The position numbers and the translations under genes were made by a program. Positions 1 to 10,978 of a stretch of 64,000 bases of DNA are shown here, piece by piece (position 1 is the first letter of the stretch; the number at the start of each line of letters is the position of its first letter). The DNA is from Cryptomeria japonica. Lineage: Eukaryota > Streptophyta > Pinopsida > Cupressales > Cupressaceae. The notes below the pieces were generated by a model. That model was not told the DNA's origin, did no database searches, and saw only the letters and a list, made by a program, of their open reading frames with translations. The stretch lies in assembly GCF_030272615.1 (NCBI RefSeq), contig NC_081415.1, positions 190,494,270 to 190,558,269 of the forward strand. Direction: 5' to 3'.

Positions 1-1219
1 AAATATAGACACATAAAAATGTCTCATTGATCATGTACTAATTATTCCTCTAATTGATTAAATAATTCTTTATTATTTAATTAATTTAACCAACTATTTC
101 TTCTAATCTCATATTTGCTCATCATCTTATTAATTATTCTATTTTCCAATTCTATCATCATTCGATCATTTTAATCATTTCCTAAATATTAATTAATTAT
201 GGTTAATTCCTCAATTTAAATAATCTTCATTATCTAAATAAATAAACTAATTATTCTTAATTTCTATCTCCAATCATCTAATCATTCAACTCTCTTCTAA
301 ATATTAATTAAATATTTATTATTTAATTAATTGTGATTTAATTCCTTTAATTTAAATAATCTTTATTATTTAATTAAATTCCATTTCTACACAATTAAAT
401 AGTTTCTTAAAATTATTTAATTAACTAATTAATTCTTTCATTTCCAAATCCCCAAATTCTAATTTCTTATTTCTTCCAAATTCAATCACATGTGCATGAT
501 TTCAAAAACCAAATTGAAAATCAAAGTCAAGTTCTAAATATATTCAAATACTAAATTGAATTAATAAATTCAATTATTTGAATTAAAATCTCATGCAAAG
601 ATTAAATTGAAAATCTAAATCTAAATGCAAGCACATGCTAAATTAATTAATTCAATCAATCAATTAATTAAATCATTTATCTCTTCAACTTCTATTTCCA
701 TCTTTCAGTTAGCTTTTTCTAAATTAAGCTTTCTTTGTCATCCTCTTTATTTCCTCCAATCATTCTTTTTCTTCCTTTAGTCAGATTTTTTTCAATCAGT
801 TAACTCAATTAATCTATTCAATCTATTGAGTTTCACTCCTACAATCAGCAGTTCAACTATCAATTTTCATTTGAGCTCACCTGAGTTCCACCTTTCAATC
901 AATCTTCTCCAATTTTCTATAAATTGAGCATCCAATCTCCATTTTCAACAATCACAAACTTTGAATCTTTGTGTCACTTGGAGGTTACCAGCGCAATATC
1001 TAAGAGCCATCATACCACGAAGAGGAGAAGAGCAATGGAAGCAATATGCGATCTTGGGATAGGGAGTTTTGATTTCATTTGATTATTTTAATTCCTATTT
1101 TCTTGATTGCGTTATTCCATTGTCTTATTTGTTAAATTCTTTGGTTAGGAGGGATTCATGATTTCCCTTTTGCTTCTAATTGATTAATTGTTTTTAAGAT
1201 GAATTTTAAATGTATGACA
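1..1219 (+). mobile_element. AT-rich LTR, probably of a Ty3/gypsy-type element
   Basis: The first 900 bases are almost pure A/T with repeated TTAATTAATT-type runs. The start (ATAGACACATAAAAATG from about position 5) resembles the start of the solo LTR at 24812 (TGTAGACACCTAAAAATGG). Both also have a TATA-like CTATAAATTG late in the unit (here near 918) and a later purine-rich AGAAGA..AATGG stretch (here near 1022-1037). The right end is set at the CA near 1219, where the sequence changes character. No coding sequence is visible. Orientation is from the TATA-like box. Both ends are approximate, and the family assignment is by resemblance only. Confidence 0.45.
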
Positions 1220-2565
1220 ATTTTTATTGATGATCAAGTTGGAGAACCGGTATGAAGAGATATAGTGAACCGGTGTCAGGGTTTCACTAAGTGTGACTAC
1301 TGGTTGGTAGTCTCAGCTCTAGGGTTTTTGGTTTGGCAATCTAGCTTGTGCGATGCAACCAGTGATATTTTGTGATGAGTTAGATAAGAAATAAGGATGA
1401 GATCAAGATGCCACGTCAGTTTTGTGCACGTGGAGGATTTCCTTGAGGATCTTGCATGTGAAGATCGACTGCATTTAATGTCTACCTCAGGAATGAACAT
1501 TCTTCTTAGCAATATGAGAAGAAAGTGTGATGGGTTACTAATTTCTATGTGTGGTAAAGAATGGACAATGCAAAATGACTTGTAATCTGTTTGAGATTTT
1601 TTCATTCTATGTAATGTGTTTGGATGGTCAAGATTGGACCACTTGTAATTGTAAACCTAAGTTGATTAGGGTTTAGGGTTTGTGTTACTGACCTAATTGT
1701 TGTCTATAAGGTCGATGATGTTTGTTATTGTAAGTTGTTGGCAAAAGTTGTGTGTATATCCAAGTGATGATATACTTGCCAAACCAGTGAGTGGAAAACT
1801 GCAAAGTGCGATTGCAAAATAGAGTGAGTGAAAACTGCAGAGTGTGATTGTAGAGTAGAGGAACTGAAAATGATCTGCCTTAGCATATAGTGTTGTTATT
1901 AGATCAAAGTTTTACCTATTTTCTTCTAACCATTTCAACAGAAGGAAAATCCCTTTGCCAGGTAGCTTTAACAGGCTTATTGTAAATCCTCTAACCAGGT
2001 GAGTCAAGTTCATTGAGTTCTTCAAATCCTCTAGCAAAGTAACCTTTAATAGGGTATATAGCCATCCCTTAATGGGGTGATCTTCAACAGGATCGGTTCC
2101 TAACAGAACCTTATTGTAAAGTCTTTAACTGAACTAGGCTTCTAACATAGTGGACTTCAAAAGAGTTCAAAACAAGCTTGTGGGTATTCATCCCCACCGT
2201 GGTTTTTCCCATTTGGGTTTCCATGTGAAAAATTTGTGTGTCATGAGTTGTGCATTTTTTATGTGATGATTGAGTATTCTTTGTTTAGGTGATTATGCAT
2301 GTAGAGCTAATGGTTATGGTATTACTGATACAACACTTGCATATGCATATGGGTGAAGTAGTGATCAAGTATTGAGTGATATTTGAAGTATTCAATTTTA
2401 CTAGTTTAAGTTGTCTGAAGTCTTACTGTGTTTAACCAGTATTGCCATGGTTCAGTTCAGTAATGAAGACAACTGGTTATCATTCTTTTAACTTCATAAG
2501 TTATTGAGAATTTTTTGTATGTACTGATTCACCCCCCCTCTCAGTACCAGTTAGGGTATTTGTTG
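1220..2565 (+). mobile_element. 5'-truncated copia-type LTR
   Basis: This stretch has the right-hand hallmarks of the copia-type LTRs in this window: a series of short AACAGG/CTAACAG phrases (about 1950-2140), the CCGTGGTTTTTCCCATTTGGG block near 2198, and the terminal GATTCACCCCCCCTCTCAGT block near 2527. It most resembles the solo LTR at 40099-41231. Its left end appears cut by the AT-rich LTR at about 1220, and its right end abuts the broken ORF at 2551-2862. No TSD was found. A two-unit TTTAGGG run near 1668 is too short to be telomeric. Confidence 0.5.
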
Positions 2566-2862
2566 GTCATCATTATTCATCACCATCTTAGCCACAACAA
2601 CATTCCATTTTGTACCCTCTACACTTGATGTGTCAATTGCCCTCTTTATAATCAAACTTCCCCTCAAGTTGGGGTTTAAATCACTGATGTCACACTTCCT
2701 AGGTCCTTCTTCTAATGCCCATATAGCCAAGGTTGCATAATCATCCGCAAAGTTTGATCCTCTTAATGCTAACCCTGCTTCTTCCTCCTCTGATTTCCTA
2801 ATGGCATCAAATGCCATTGCATCGGGTATATCCCACTCTGGTAGTAAAAAGACCCAAATCAT
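2551..2862 (-). pseudogene. C-terminal half of a broken non-retrotransposon ORF
   Basis: A 103-codon open frame rich in acidic and hydrophobic residues (for example IRKSEEEEAGLALRG). It does not resemble Gag, protease, integrase or RT. Upstream on the minus strand it runs toward element R1. Beyond R1's right TSD, the strand reads on at 17001-17182 in what looks like the N-terminal part of the same protein, so R1 inserted into an existing ORF. One stop or frame break lies between the R1 junction and 2862. The stop codon falls where the LTR at 1220-2565 begins, so the native C-terminus may be lost. Its origin is unknown. A host gene fragment or an old copy of a non-retroviral RNA-virus nucleoprotein gene are both possible, and I cannot decide from sequence alone. 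Confidence 0.5.
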
Positions 2863-2947
2863 TATGCCAAGGACTAGATAATGGGGAATTTAATTTCCTT
2901 TGACCCTACCATAATTTGAAAATTTCTAACCTAGTTGCCGATATATT

Positions 2948-3722
2948 TGTTGGCATTGCACACTCTAATGAGAATTAAAGGTGTTGTCATTGATGACAAC
3001 CTTGTAAAAACCTTAAGGCAACCTTGTGGCATTCATCAAGTAAACCACCGGTAGGCACCGACACCGATAGGAACTTCACCGATAGTGGCAACAATATATA
3101 CCGGCACCCTAGCCGACAGAAACAAACTTTTATTTGATTGCATTTAATTGTAAATATCTTTTGTAAAGCCAACATGGGATATTGTAATAGACTCATATAT
3201 GTATGAGATCTTGTAAATCATTTTGTTATGGAAGAAGAAGAGAGAAGATAGGTAGAAGGAATGAGCAAATATTAAGGCAAATTTTGTATAAGGTTATGGT
3301 TATAGTATGAGCTTAAACCGGTACTGAACCTGACATAGAAGATGTTGAATTGTAGCAGTACATTGTATTGGATTCTCATAATCCATTTTGTAGATTGAGC
3401 AGTGAGCTCTAGGCAGTTGGCCTTCCTGCATGTGCAGGCACCACATTGTAAGTAATATCCATTCATTGGCTAGTGAGTGAATATTGTGGGTCACAAATCC
3501 CACCGAGGTTTTTCCCACACAGGGTTTCCTTGTTAAACATCTTGTGTTATGGAGTGCTTTCTATGCTATCTTTATTGTTCTTATTTACTGCATTAACTCT
3601 TATTTATCGGTACACTGTTTTGGAATGCAAAATACTTAATAAGTTCAAATATTTTGTTAATCGGTAAGATACTAATTCATCCCCCCTTCTCAGTATCTTT
3701 AGGACTCTCTTTAATCCTAACA
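2948..3722 (+). repeat. R1 5' LTR
   Basis: It starts TGTTGGCATTGCACACT and ends CCTAACA, directly before the primer-binding site. Internal landmarks shared with the other LTRs are the palindrome CCTGCATGTGCAGG at 3425-3438, a GAGGTTTTTCCCACACAGGG block near 3499, and a terminal TTCATCCCCCCTTCTCAGT block near 3678. It is about 30 bp shorter than the 3' LTR because of small indels, so the insertion is not recent. Confidence 0.9.
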
Positions 3723-3724
3723 AT

Positions 3725-3740
3725 TGGTATCAGATCCTGG
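3725..3740 (+). promoter_or_regulatory. R1 primer-binding site (initiator tRNA-Met)
   Basis: TGGTATCAGATCC starts 2 bases after the LTR. It matches the complement of the plant initiator tRNA-Met 3' end (TGGTATCAGAGCC) with one or two changes. This is the minus-strand priming site. Confidence 0.85.
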
Positions 3741-3793
3741 TCCTCTATTTTCAAAAGTCTAACATCTTGAGGAAGATTCTAACACCGATACAG

Positions 3794-4904
3794 ATGGAGA
3801 ACTTAAGAAAATAATTAGAAGGAGCTCTTATGGACTATGACGTAGAGAAGCTGGAGAATATCAAACTTGAAGATGATCTGAGAACTGCATAGGAATTCAT
3901 TCAATGACTTGAGGAGAATCTTACTATTGCTAGAAATAAAATAAAAGAACATCATTAGAAGATGCAAAGTGATGATGATGGAAAGGAAACTCTTAATGAT
4001 CTTGTGAATGAATTGAGGCAAGAAAATAGTACTATGAGTAATGAAATGCAAGACATGACTAAGATTTTGCAAAGACATTGAAGACAGAAAGAAGAAAGAA
4101 GATGACTTGACTAGGAGACTCAATGATGCTGGAAATGAAAATTTAAGACTCAGTCATGAAAATGATATGTTGAAGATAGATACGATTCACATGCAACATG
4201 ATAAAACTGAACTTATGAGACAAAAGGAAATTCTAGAAAATGAGTTGGCTACTGCAAATCAATATAAAGAGAAATTCAAGAAAAGTTTAGAAGAACTTGA
4301 TAATATGCTGAAAAGTCAGAAACCTAATGGAGATACTAATGGACTTGGATTTGAAGTTGGAGAAAGTTCCGATACTGCAAACAATCATGATCACATTAAA
4401 CCGGTAAGACAACCTAATGCTTATAAATTTAATGGGAAATGTTTTAACTGTAAAAAGTATGGTCATAGAGAAAATAAATGTAGATCTAGAAACAATTAGA
4501 ACACTAATGCACCTACCGGTCAATGTTCCAAATGCACCAAAATTGGTCATAATTCAAAAAATTGCAGAATGAATGTGAGATGTTATGTTTGTGGAAGATT
4601 TGGGCACTTATCTAATGAATGCAAAACACAAATCAACATAGGATATGGAAAGGCTATTCAGAAGAACAATGTGACTTGTTATGCTTGTAACAAGAGTGGA
4701 CATATTGCAAAATTTTGTAGAAGTAAGACTTCACTGGCAAATAATAAAGGACCCAGTTTGAAAGGCAAAGAGAAGGTAGATGAGGTAAAGCAAGAATTTT
4801 CAAAACAATGGGTTAGAAAGAGAGATCAGAATGTAGATGAAACTATTCCTTCACCGGTAGAACAAAGTATTACTCCACCGGCAGGAGATTCTTCATCCAA
4901 CTAA
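3794..4904 (+). pseudogene. R1 ORF1: Gag-like coiled-coil protein with four CCHC knuckles
   Basis: The start is the first ATG after the primer site (MENLRK..), in the same position as ORF1 of R2 and R3. The N-terminal two thirds are Lys/Glu/Asn-rich with long heptad-like runs, predicting a coiled coil. The C-terminal part carries four CX2CX4HX4C-type knuckles at about 4440-4481, 4524-4565, 4581-4622 and 4677-4718 (CFNCKKYGHRENKC, CSKCTKIGHNSKNC, CYVCGRFGHLSNEC, CYACNKSGHIAKFC). A Lys-rich then Pro/Thr/Ser-rich tail ends at the TAA at 4902. In-frame stops near 3811, 3889, 3956 and 4497 and a frame change near 4075 show it is dead. CCHC knuckles bind nucleic acid, so a packaging or Gag role is likely. 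Four knuckles is more than copia Gag usually has. Confidence 0.75.
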
Positions 4905-5207
4905 AAACTAACCATTTGGGGATATTGCAACAAGTTGAATATCATGTAGGTTACCCTCGATTGATGGTGAGAAGATGGATTTCTTCTCTACCTGCAGATG
5001 TGTTAAGTTTCACTTAACCGACAAGAATTTAATGCTGTTGTTACAAGAAAAGACATTATAAATCATCGGTTTTCCCTCTTTTTCATTTCAGCGAGCATTC
5101 AAACTTTCAGAGAGCACAGAATCTGAGCGAAGGCATTCAAGGTGAAGAAGTGAAGTGATTTATTTCAAGAACTCAAACCATTATCAGGTAGCTTAAGGTG
5201 TTTTTGA

Positions 5208-6097
5208 ATGGCTTCCTCCTCTACTCCGGAATTTATTGCAAACCCTACTGTTGTGGAAGTTGTGAAACGCCCTAGGCCCATTTTCAAGATTATCCCCGAA
5301 ATATCTAAGCAAGATGATTCCTAAAGGTGTTGCTTATGATGAAGACTCGAGAATTTATATTCACTACAATATTGAGGAATGAGGTTCTAAGGAAGTATTG
5401 AAGATGTTTAAAACTATTATCTGTGATGAAAATGGCAATATCAAACCCGAACACAAGCTAATTGAAACTTTAGGTTTTGTGGAAATCTTGGACATCCCTA
5501 AATTTCCTATTGAGATAGTGAGAATTGTCCTTAGTAGGGTACATGGAGAATTTCTTTGCCTAGATTCAGTTTGCAAAGTCACTAAAGAAGCAATTAGGGT
5601 AGTGACAAGTTTACCCTCCACCGGTAGCAGGCCAAATAAGACTAAGAAGGTACCTAACAACAAAGTCATGACCTTAACATGAGAAACATCTAATAGTAGA
5701 TCCCTGAGAATAAATAATATCAAGGATATAAATGTCAGATTCATAAGCATGATCTTAGGCTACAAAACCACACATGCAAACTGACTCAATTTAGTTTCTA
5801 TTCTTTGCATTAAAAGTGCTTATGATATGGTGAATAATGATGCAAAAATAGATGTATGTGAGTGGCTAAGGATGAATTAATAGACAACCTAAAAAAGATA
5901 AAAGGAGATAAGAAAGGAACATTTCATTTTGGCAATCTTTTGGTATGTCTTATGTTATATTTCACAAAAGAAGTTCTCGGTATTGGAAAGAAAGATTTTG
6001 GATATGACATACCAGTAGGCAAACAGTTGCAAGAAGCCTTCACCAGCATGGGCACTGATAAGGAAAACAATATAACTAAGTATTTCAAGACCTTCCA
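5208..6097 (+). pseudogene. R1 ORF2, N-terminal part (interrupted)
   Basis: The start codon at 5208 opens MASSSTPEFIANPTVVEVV, matching MAS..I.NPTIV starts in R2 (23271) and R3 (30035). The conserved globular region follows, including RVHGEFLCLDSVCKVTKEAI near 5536-5600 and KGTFHFGNLLVCLMLYF near 5910-5960. The product is not recognised. Loose similarity in layout to plant 'putative transposon protein' domains is only a suggestion. Breaks: a deletion of about 20 bases plus frameshift near 5320, a stop near 5379, another near 5680 (tga in the threonine-rich stretch), and another near 5782. The coding frame is cut at 6097 by element A and resumes at 13538. Confidence 0.7.
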
Positions 6098-7504
6098 TGT
6101 TATTTAAGATGAGAGGGGGGGGGGGGTGAATCATAAAAACTTAATCTTCAATATATTCAACCTCAGTAGCCTTTATTGATATGCAACTATGACTGTAAAT
6201 CATTCAATACTCATAAAAAGATACACTTAAAACATCATAACACATTTAACACCATATTTAACATGCAAACCCAAATAGGGAAAAACCACTGTGAGATTTC
6301 GGACCCACTAAGAAATATACCCTTCTAGAGTATGCTTGGTTAAAATCTAATCTTGTTAAAGATTACAAACACATTACTAGATGTGACCTAGTTAAGGGAT
6401 TTCCCTTAGACTTGTTAGAGTCTTGCACTTTGTTAGAAGTGACCTTGTCAAAGGATTTCAAACACTCATTTAGAATTTTACCTTGCTAGAGGGTTTACAA
6501 ATAAGACTACTAAGTCCACTTGGTTAAGAGATTTCCTATCACTTACAAAATAAATAATAGTAATAAAATATATCTACAACTTCATTTTGGAAATGCTAAA
6601 GTAGATTCTATTTGCTCAAAACAATCTTGTCATAAGAATTATCTTGTCCCTTGTTGGGCTTGCTGGGCTTCTCAATCTGTTCTTCAATCAAAACTTCAAG
6701 CTTTTGTGCATGGTAAACATTAATATAGAATCATTGTGCATACATTTTCCCGCATACATTGTTCATCAGCAATTCCATATTTATAAACAATTTCTAACCA
6801 CTTAATCTCCTTGATCACATTTCCCATGATCAATCTTAGCCATCAGATCTTCAAACTTGACTAGGTTCAATGTATCCTTTGATCTGAAAAACATTTTACC
6901 TCGCCTTGGAACTTGCATTCCTTCCTTGGAACTTATGCTAGGTTATTGTAGTTCAATCTGTGTTGTAGATCTTCCTCTTGATTTTCCATGTCATCGATCC
7001 TCAACAAACTTCTTGGGCGACATACCAATCATATATTCATCTCCAGCTCATCAACATCATTAAATAATGCTTTTATTCATCCAATGCAATCTATTATAAC
7101 TCTGTTGTTACTCGGTAAATACTGAACTTCACTCAGTAGACATTCTGCCTTCTTTAACCAATATCGATAACCTTAGGGTTTACCAACTAGGTTCTTTGCT
7201 CGGTGACATAGTACAGTATTAATCTTATAATCAACAACATATGTAGGATATCAAAACAATCAAAACAACATGATCTCATCATTGTCTAACTCGATAATAG
7301 TTGCCCATTGAATAACTTATTATTCCCCTTCATTATCACATTCCTTCTGTGTCACTTACTGACCTCTTAATACTCATCAAAACATACTTCTCAAGATATG
7401 GAAACATCATACTGAATCAGAGAATCAATTTCTTGAGATCAATGACAAAATAATATTATTAAGATAGTAATCATCCTTCTTTAGTTATATCAATAATCTC
7501 CAAA
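6098..7504 (-). repeat. Element A 3' LTR (left copy)
   Basis: Read on the plus strand it starts TGTTATTTAAGATGAGAG and carries a run of 12 G at 6115-6126; the right copy has 8. It ends near CTCCAAAAA, next to the polypurine tract. It lacks the final 58 bases present in the right copy (13475-13532), probably from a later deletion. Otherwise the two LTRs are clearly alike over their whole length. Confidence 0.88.
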
Positions 7505-7506
7505 AA

Positions 7507-7517
7507 TATCTCCCTTT
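7507..7517 (-). promoter_or_regulatory. Element A polypurine tract
   Basis: The minus strand reads CAAAGGGAGATA immediately before the LTR, after a CATCAGTGC context. The other elements have CATCAATGCCAAAGGGGGAGA in the same position. It is the plus-strand priming site. Confidence 0.75.
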
Positions 7518-7894
7518 GGCACTGATGGCAACACCAATTGATTCAGATTCAGATTGCTATGTAGATTTATCTTGTTATCCTTGAGCTATTTAAACCTTCT
7601 CCTGAAGTCTTCTCCCCCTGTCATTAGCCTTCTCCATTTAGTCTTCTCCCCCTTTGACAACAATGCCAAAAAGAAAAACTAATTCATGATTTCTTCCTTT
7701 GTGAAGTAATTTCCTTGTAGTCTCTTTCACAGTAAGAGCATCTTTGTCTTCAATCACTTTGTCTTGTACAACTTTAGGCAACCTCCTAAAGTGTAAAGAA
7801 GCATCAACTCATAAATAGTTATCCTTTAGATTCATAGAATTGATGCTTTCACCGAACTCTGTCAGTGAGTACAAGATAGGGGTAGGACCCCTAA

Positions 7895-9691
7895 CTAACT
7901 TCTAAGATACTCAAAAGTGTCCCTTGGCAATGGCTTTGTGAAAATATCTGCTATTTGTTCTTTTGAACTAATATATTCCAACACAACTTTCTTCTCTTGA
8001 ACTTCTTCTCTGAGATAATGATACTTTATAGAGATATGCTTTGTCTTAGAGTGCATTACCGGATTCTTTGAAATGTTAATGGCACTAGTATTATCACAGA
8101 GTATAGTTACTGCCTCGGTAACTTTCTCATTCATACCTTCCAATAGTTGTTTGATCCATTCTATATTGGTACAATTCAATGCTACAACGACATATTCAGC
8201 TTCAGCTGTTGACTATGAAATGCATCCTTGTTTCTTGCTAAGACAACTTACTAGTCTATCTCCCAAAAAGAAATCTCCACCGCTTGTTCTTTTCCTATCA
8301 TCAATGTTTCCTACCCAATCAGCATTAGTATAGACTTTTAAGTCAAAAACATTTCTCTTTTGATACACTAAGCCATAATCTTCAGTGCCTCTCAGGTATC
8401 TGAAAATTCTCTTGATTGCTGTCAAATGAGTTTCTTTGGGATCTGCAGAAAATCTTGCAACTATACCTACTGCATGTGCTATATCCGGCTTGCTATGAAC
8501 CACATATTGCAGCTTTCCAATCATCGATTGGTAAAGTGTCTCATCAACAGATGCAGATTCATCACTCTTTGATAGTTTACAATTGGTAGTCATAGGAGTA
8601 CTTATAGGTTTAGAATCCTCCATTCCAAATTTCTTCAAGATTTTATTTATGCACTTGGATTGAGTAATGAAAATATCATTTTTCATTTTCAGTATATGTA
8701 AACCTATTAAATACTTTATTTCACCAATTAATGACATCTCAAATTCTTTGCACATTTCATTTCCAAAGTTCTTGCATAAGGAATCATTTCCACAAAAAAT
8801 AATATCATCAACGAATATGGATGAAAGTAGTATACCATTCTTTTCATCATTTTTCATATACATGTTGTTTTTGCTTGTCCTTATAAATTTAATCTTGATC
8901 AAATAAGAGTGCAGTCTTTCATACCATGCTCTAGGTGCTTGCTTTAAACCATATAACACTTTGTTCAACTTACATACCTGATCTTTATTCTTGTCTTCAA
9001 TAAATCCTTCAGGCTGTTCAATGTAAACTTCTTCTTCTAGTATACCATTCAAAAATGTAGATTTAACATCCATTTGATATACCTTGAAATTTTATGCTTA
9101 CAAATATGCCAACAATGTTCTCACTCCTTCAAGTCTTTTCACAGGTGCAAAAGTCTCACCATAATCAATTCCTTCTTCTTGAGCATAACCTTTGCAAACT
9201 AGTCTTGCTTTATTCCGAATGACCTCTCCTTTTTCATTTAGCTTGTTTCTGAAAATCCACTTTGTACCAATTACATTTTTCTCTTTCGGTCCTGGGACCA
9301 ATGTCCATGTTTCATTCTTCTTGATTTGATCAATCTCTTCTGTCATAGCATTTATCCAATCTTCATTACTAAATGCCTCTTTTACTATCCTCAGTTCAAA
9401 TTTAGATATTAGACATGTGTTTTGTCTCAGTTTGTTCCTTGTCATCACTGGATCATTCTTATCTCCTATAATTTGACTTGATGCATGATTTCTTTTGACA
9501 TACTTGGCTAATATGGGCTCGATATGCTCTATTTGATCTTCTTCATCACTCAATAACCGAGTATTTTCTTCATTTTCTTCATCAACTTTCTCGATAGGAT
9601 TTCTCAGTTGAACATAAACAAATTCTTCATAATTTTCTGGTTCTTTGGAATTTCCTTCATCATTTCTTTCTGCAAATTCATCAATTTTCAC
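7895..9691 (-). pseudogene. Element A reverse transcriptase and RNase H
   Basis: Copia RT-RNase H region. The N-terminal piece (9691-9098) has the [20 protein letters not shown] and GTKWIFRNK blocks. The next (9073-8213) has MDVKSTFLNG, YGLKQAPRAWYERL, the catalytic motif FVDD, and the SMIGKLQYV and RYLRGT blocks. The RNase H end (8179-7895) has SKNPVMHSKTKHISIKYH and ADIFTKPLP. Few breaks: in-frame stops near 9089-9097 and one at 8213-8215, just before the conserved STAEAEY motif. It copies RNA to DNA and degrades the RNA strand inside the particle. The gene is inactive as it stands but well preserved. Confidence 0.92.
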
Positions 9692-9787
9692 ATTTGCACT
9701 TTCTACTATTTTGTTAGATGATTTGACCAGACATTTAAATGCTTTACTTCTAGAAGAATAGCCAAGAAATGTTCCTTCCTCGCTTTT

Positions 9788-10710
9788 CTAATCAAACTTT
9801 CCATTTTTGTCATCTTTGTGAACATAACATCTACATCCAAATATTTTAAAATAACTTACATTGGGTTTCTTATCATACCAGATTTCATATGGTGTCTTCA
9901 AAGTTCCTTTCTTTAGTTGTACTTGGTTTAGGGTGTAAACTGCAGGGTTGATTACTTCTCTCCAAAATGTTTGGGGTACCCTCTTTTCTATCATCAGGGT
10001 TCTAGTACAATCTACAATTCATCTCTTTCTTCTTTCAACTATCCTATTTTGCTGAGGTGTTCTCGGTGCAGACACTTGTCTCTTTATACCATGATCATTG
10101 AAAAATAGGTTAAATTCATCAGAAATGAATTCTCCTCCTCTATCAGATCTTAGAAATTTCATCCTGTTTCTTTTTCAACTCTAGCCTTATACCATTTGAA
10201 CATTTGAAAGGCTTCTGATTTTTCTTTTAAAAACATAACTGACATCATTCTTGAGTAATCATCCACAAATAATATGAAGTATCTATCTCCATAATAACTT
10301 TGAACTTTCATAGGACCACATAGATCAGTGTGTACAAGATCTAAAATTCCTTTAGAAGTGTAGGACTTACTTGTAAAGCTTGACCTTGTCATCATCTGGC
10401 ATCCTTGACATATTGCATTCTCTCATTTTTCTAGGCTCGGTAGACCTCTTACTCAGTGCTTCTTACATATTTTGATCAAGTTATCAAAATTTACATGACA
10501 AAACCTTTTATGCCATAACCAGGTATCTTCTATTTTAGCATACAGACAATTGTTCTGAGTTGAGTCAAGATGAAATGTATTGCCTTTTGTTTGTGTCCCG
10601 GTAGCAGCCAGTTTTCCATGTTTGTCATGAACTTTGACACATCCCTTCTGAAATTCTATTAGGTATCCTGTATTGTTTAGTTGTGCTACACTCAACAAAC
10701 TGTATTTCAA
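9788..10710 (-). pseudogene. Element A GAG-pre-integrase and integrase
   Basis: 10710-10453 carries the pre-integrase zinc-binding region (LWHKRFCHVNFDNL). 10395-10159 opens the integrase core with the first catalytic Asp in HTDLCGPM and the second in FVDDYSRM. The SDRGGEF block with the catalytic Glu lies near 10120-10150. 9994-9788 holds the copia C-terminal block (FWREVINPAVYTLNQ, GCRCYVHKDD). Breaks occur near 10450, 10160 and 10020. Integrase inserts the cDNA, with 5-bp staggering in this family, matching the observed TTCCA duplication. Confidence 0.88.
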
Positions 10711-10738
10711 ACCTTCAACCCAGTATACATCATCACAT

Positions 10739-10966
10739 TTAGCATAGAAGTGTTATATATACTTTACCTTTCACTAGACATGGTGCATCATTACCAAATC
10801 TTACATATCCTCCATCATAGTCTTCTAATTTAACAAACTTGTGTTTATCACCTGTCATGTGATGTGAGCATCCACTATCTATAATCCAAGAATCATTTTT
10901 ATTTATGTGAGATATTAGGGATTTTTCTTCATACCTTTCTTCATCTGATCCATCTTTGATAGCCAC
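10739..10966 (-). pseudogene. Element A aspartic protease
   Basis: The copia-type protease signature WIIDSGCSHHMTGDK is present, with the active-site Asp in DSG. FVKLEDYDGGYVRFGND and KGKVYI follow downstream. In this superfamily it cleaves the Gag-Pol precursor. A frame break separates it from gag (10979) and another separates it from integrase near 10735. Confidence 0.88.
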
Positions 10967-10978
10967 ATAAACAACTTC

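Noticed and set aside
1397-1585. 62-codon ORF in the left LTR
   Set aside because: It lies inside LTR sequence and is short, with no motif.
1666-1684. Telomere-like TTTAGGG repeats
   Set aside because: Only two units here (and two near 18770); far too few for a telomeric or interstitial telomere tract.
8073-8333. Plus-strand ORF in element A
   Set aside because: It is the antisense shadow of the RNase H/RT region; the minus frames carry the family motifs. The same applies to plus ORFs at 8667, 51904, 51963, 53217, 53714, 57064, 57606, 59471, 59769, 60176, 62634 and 63695.
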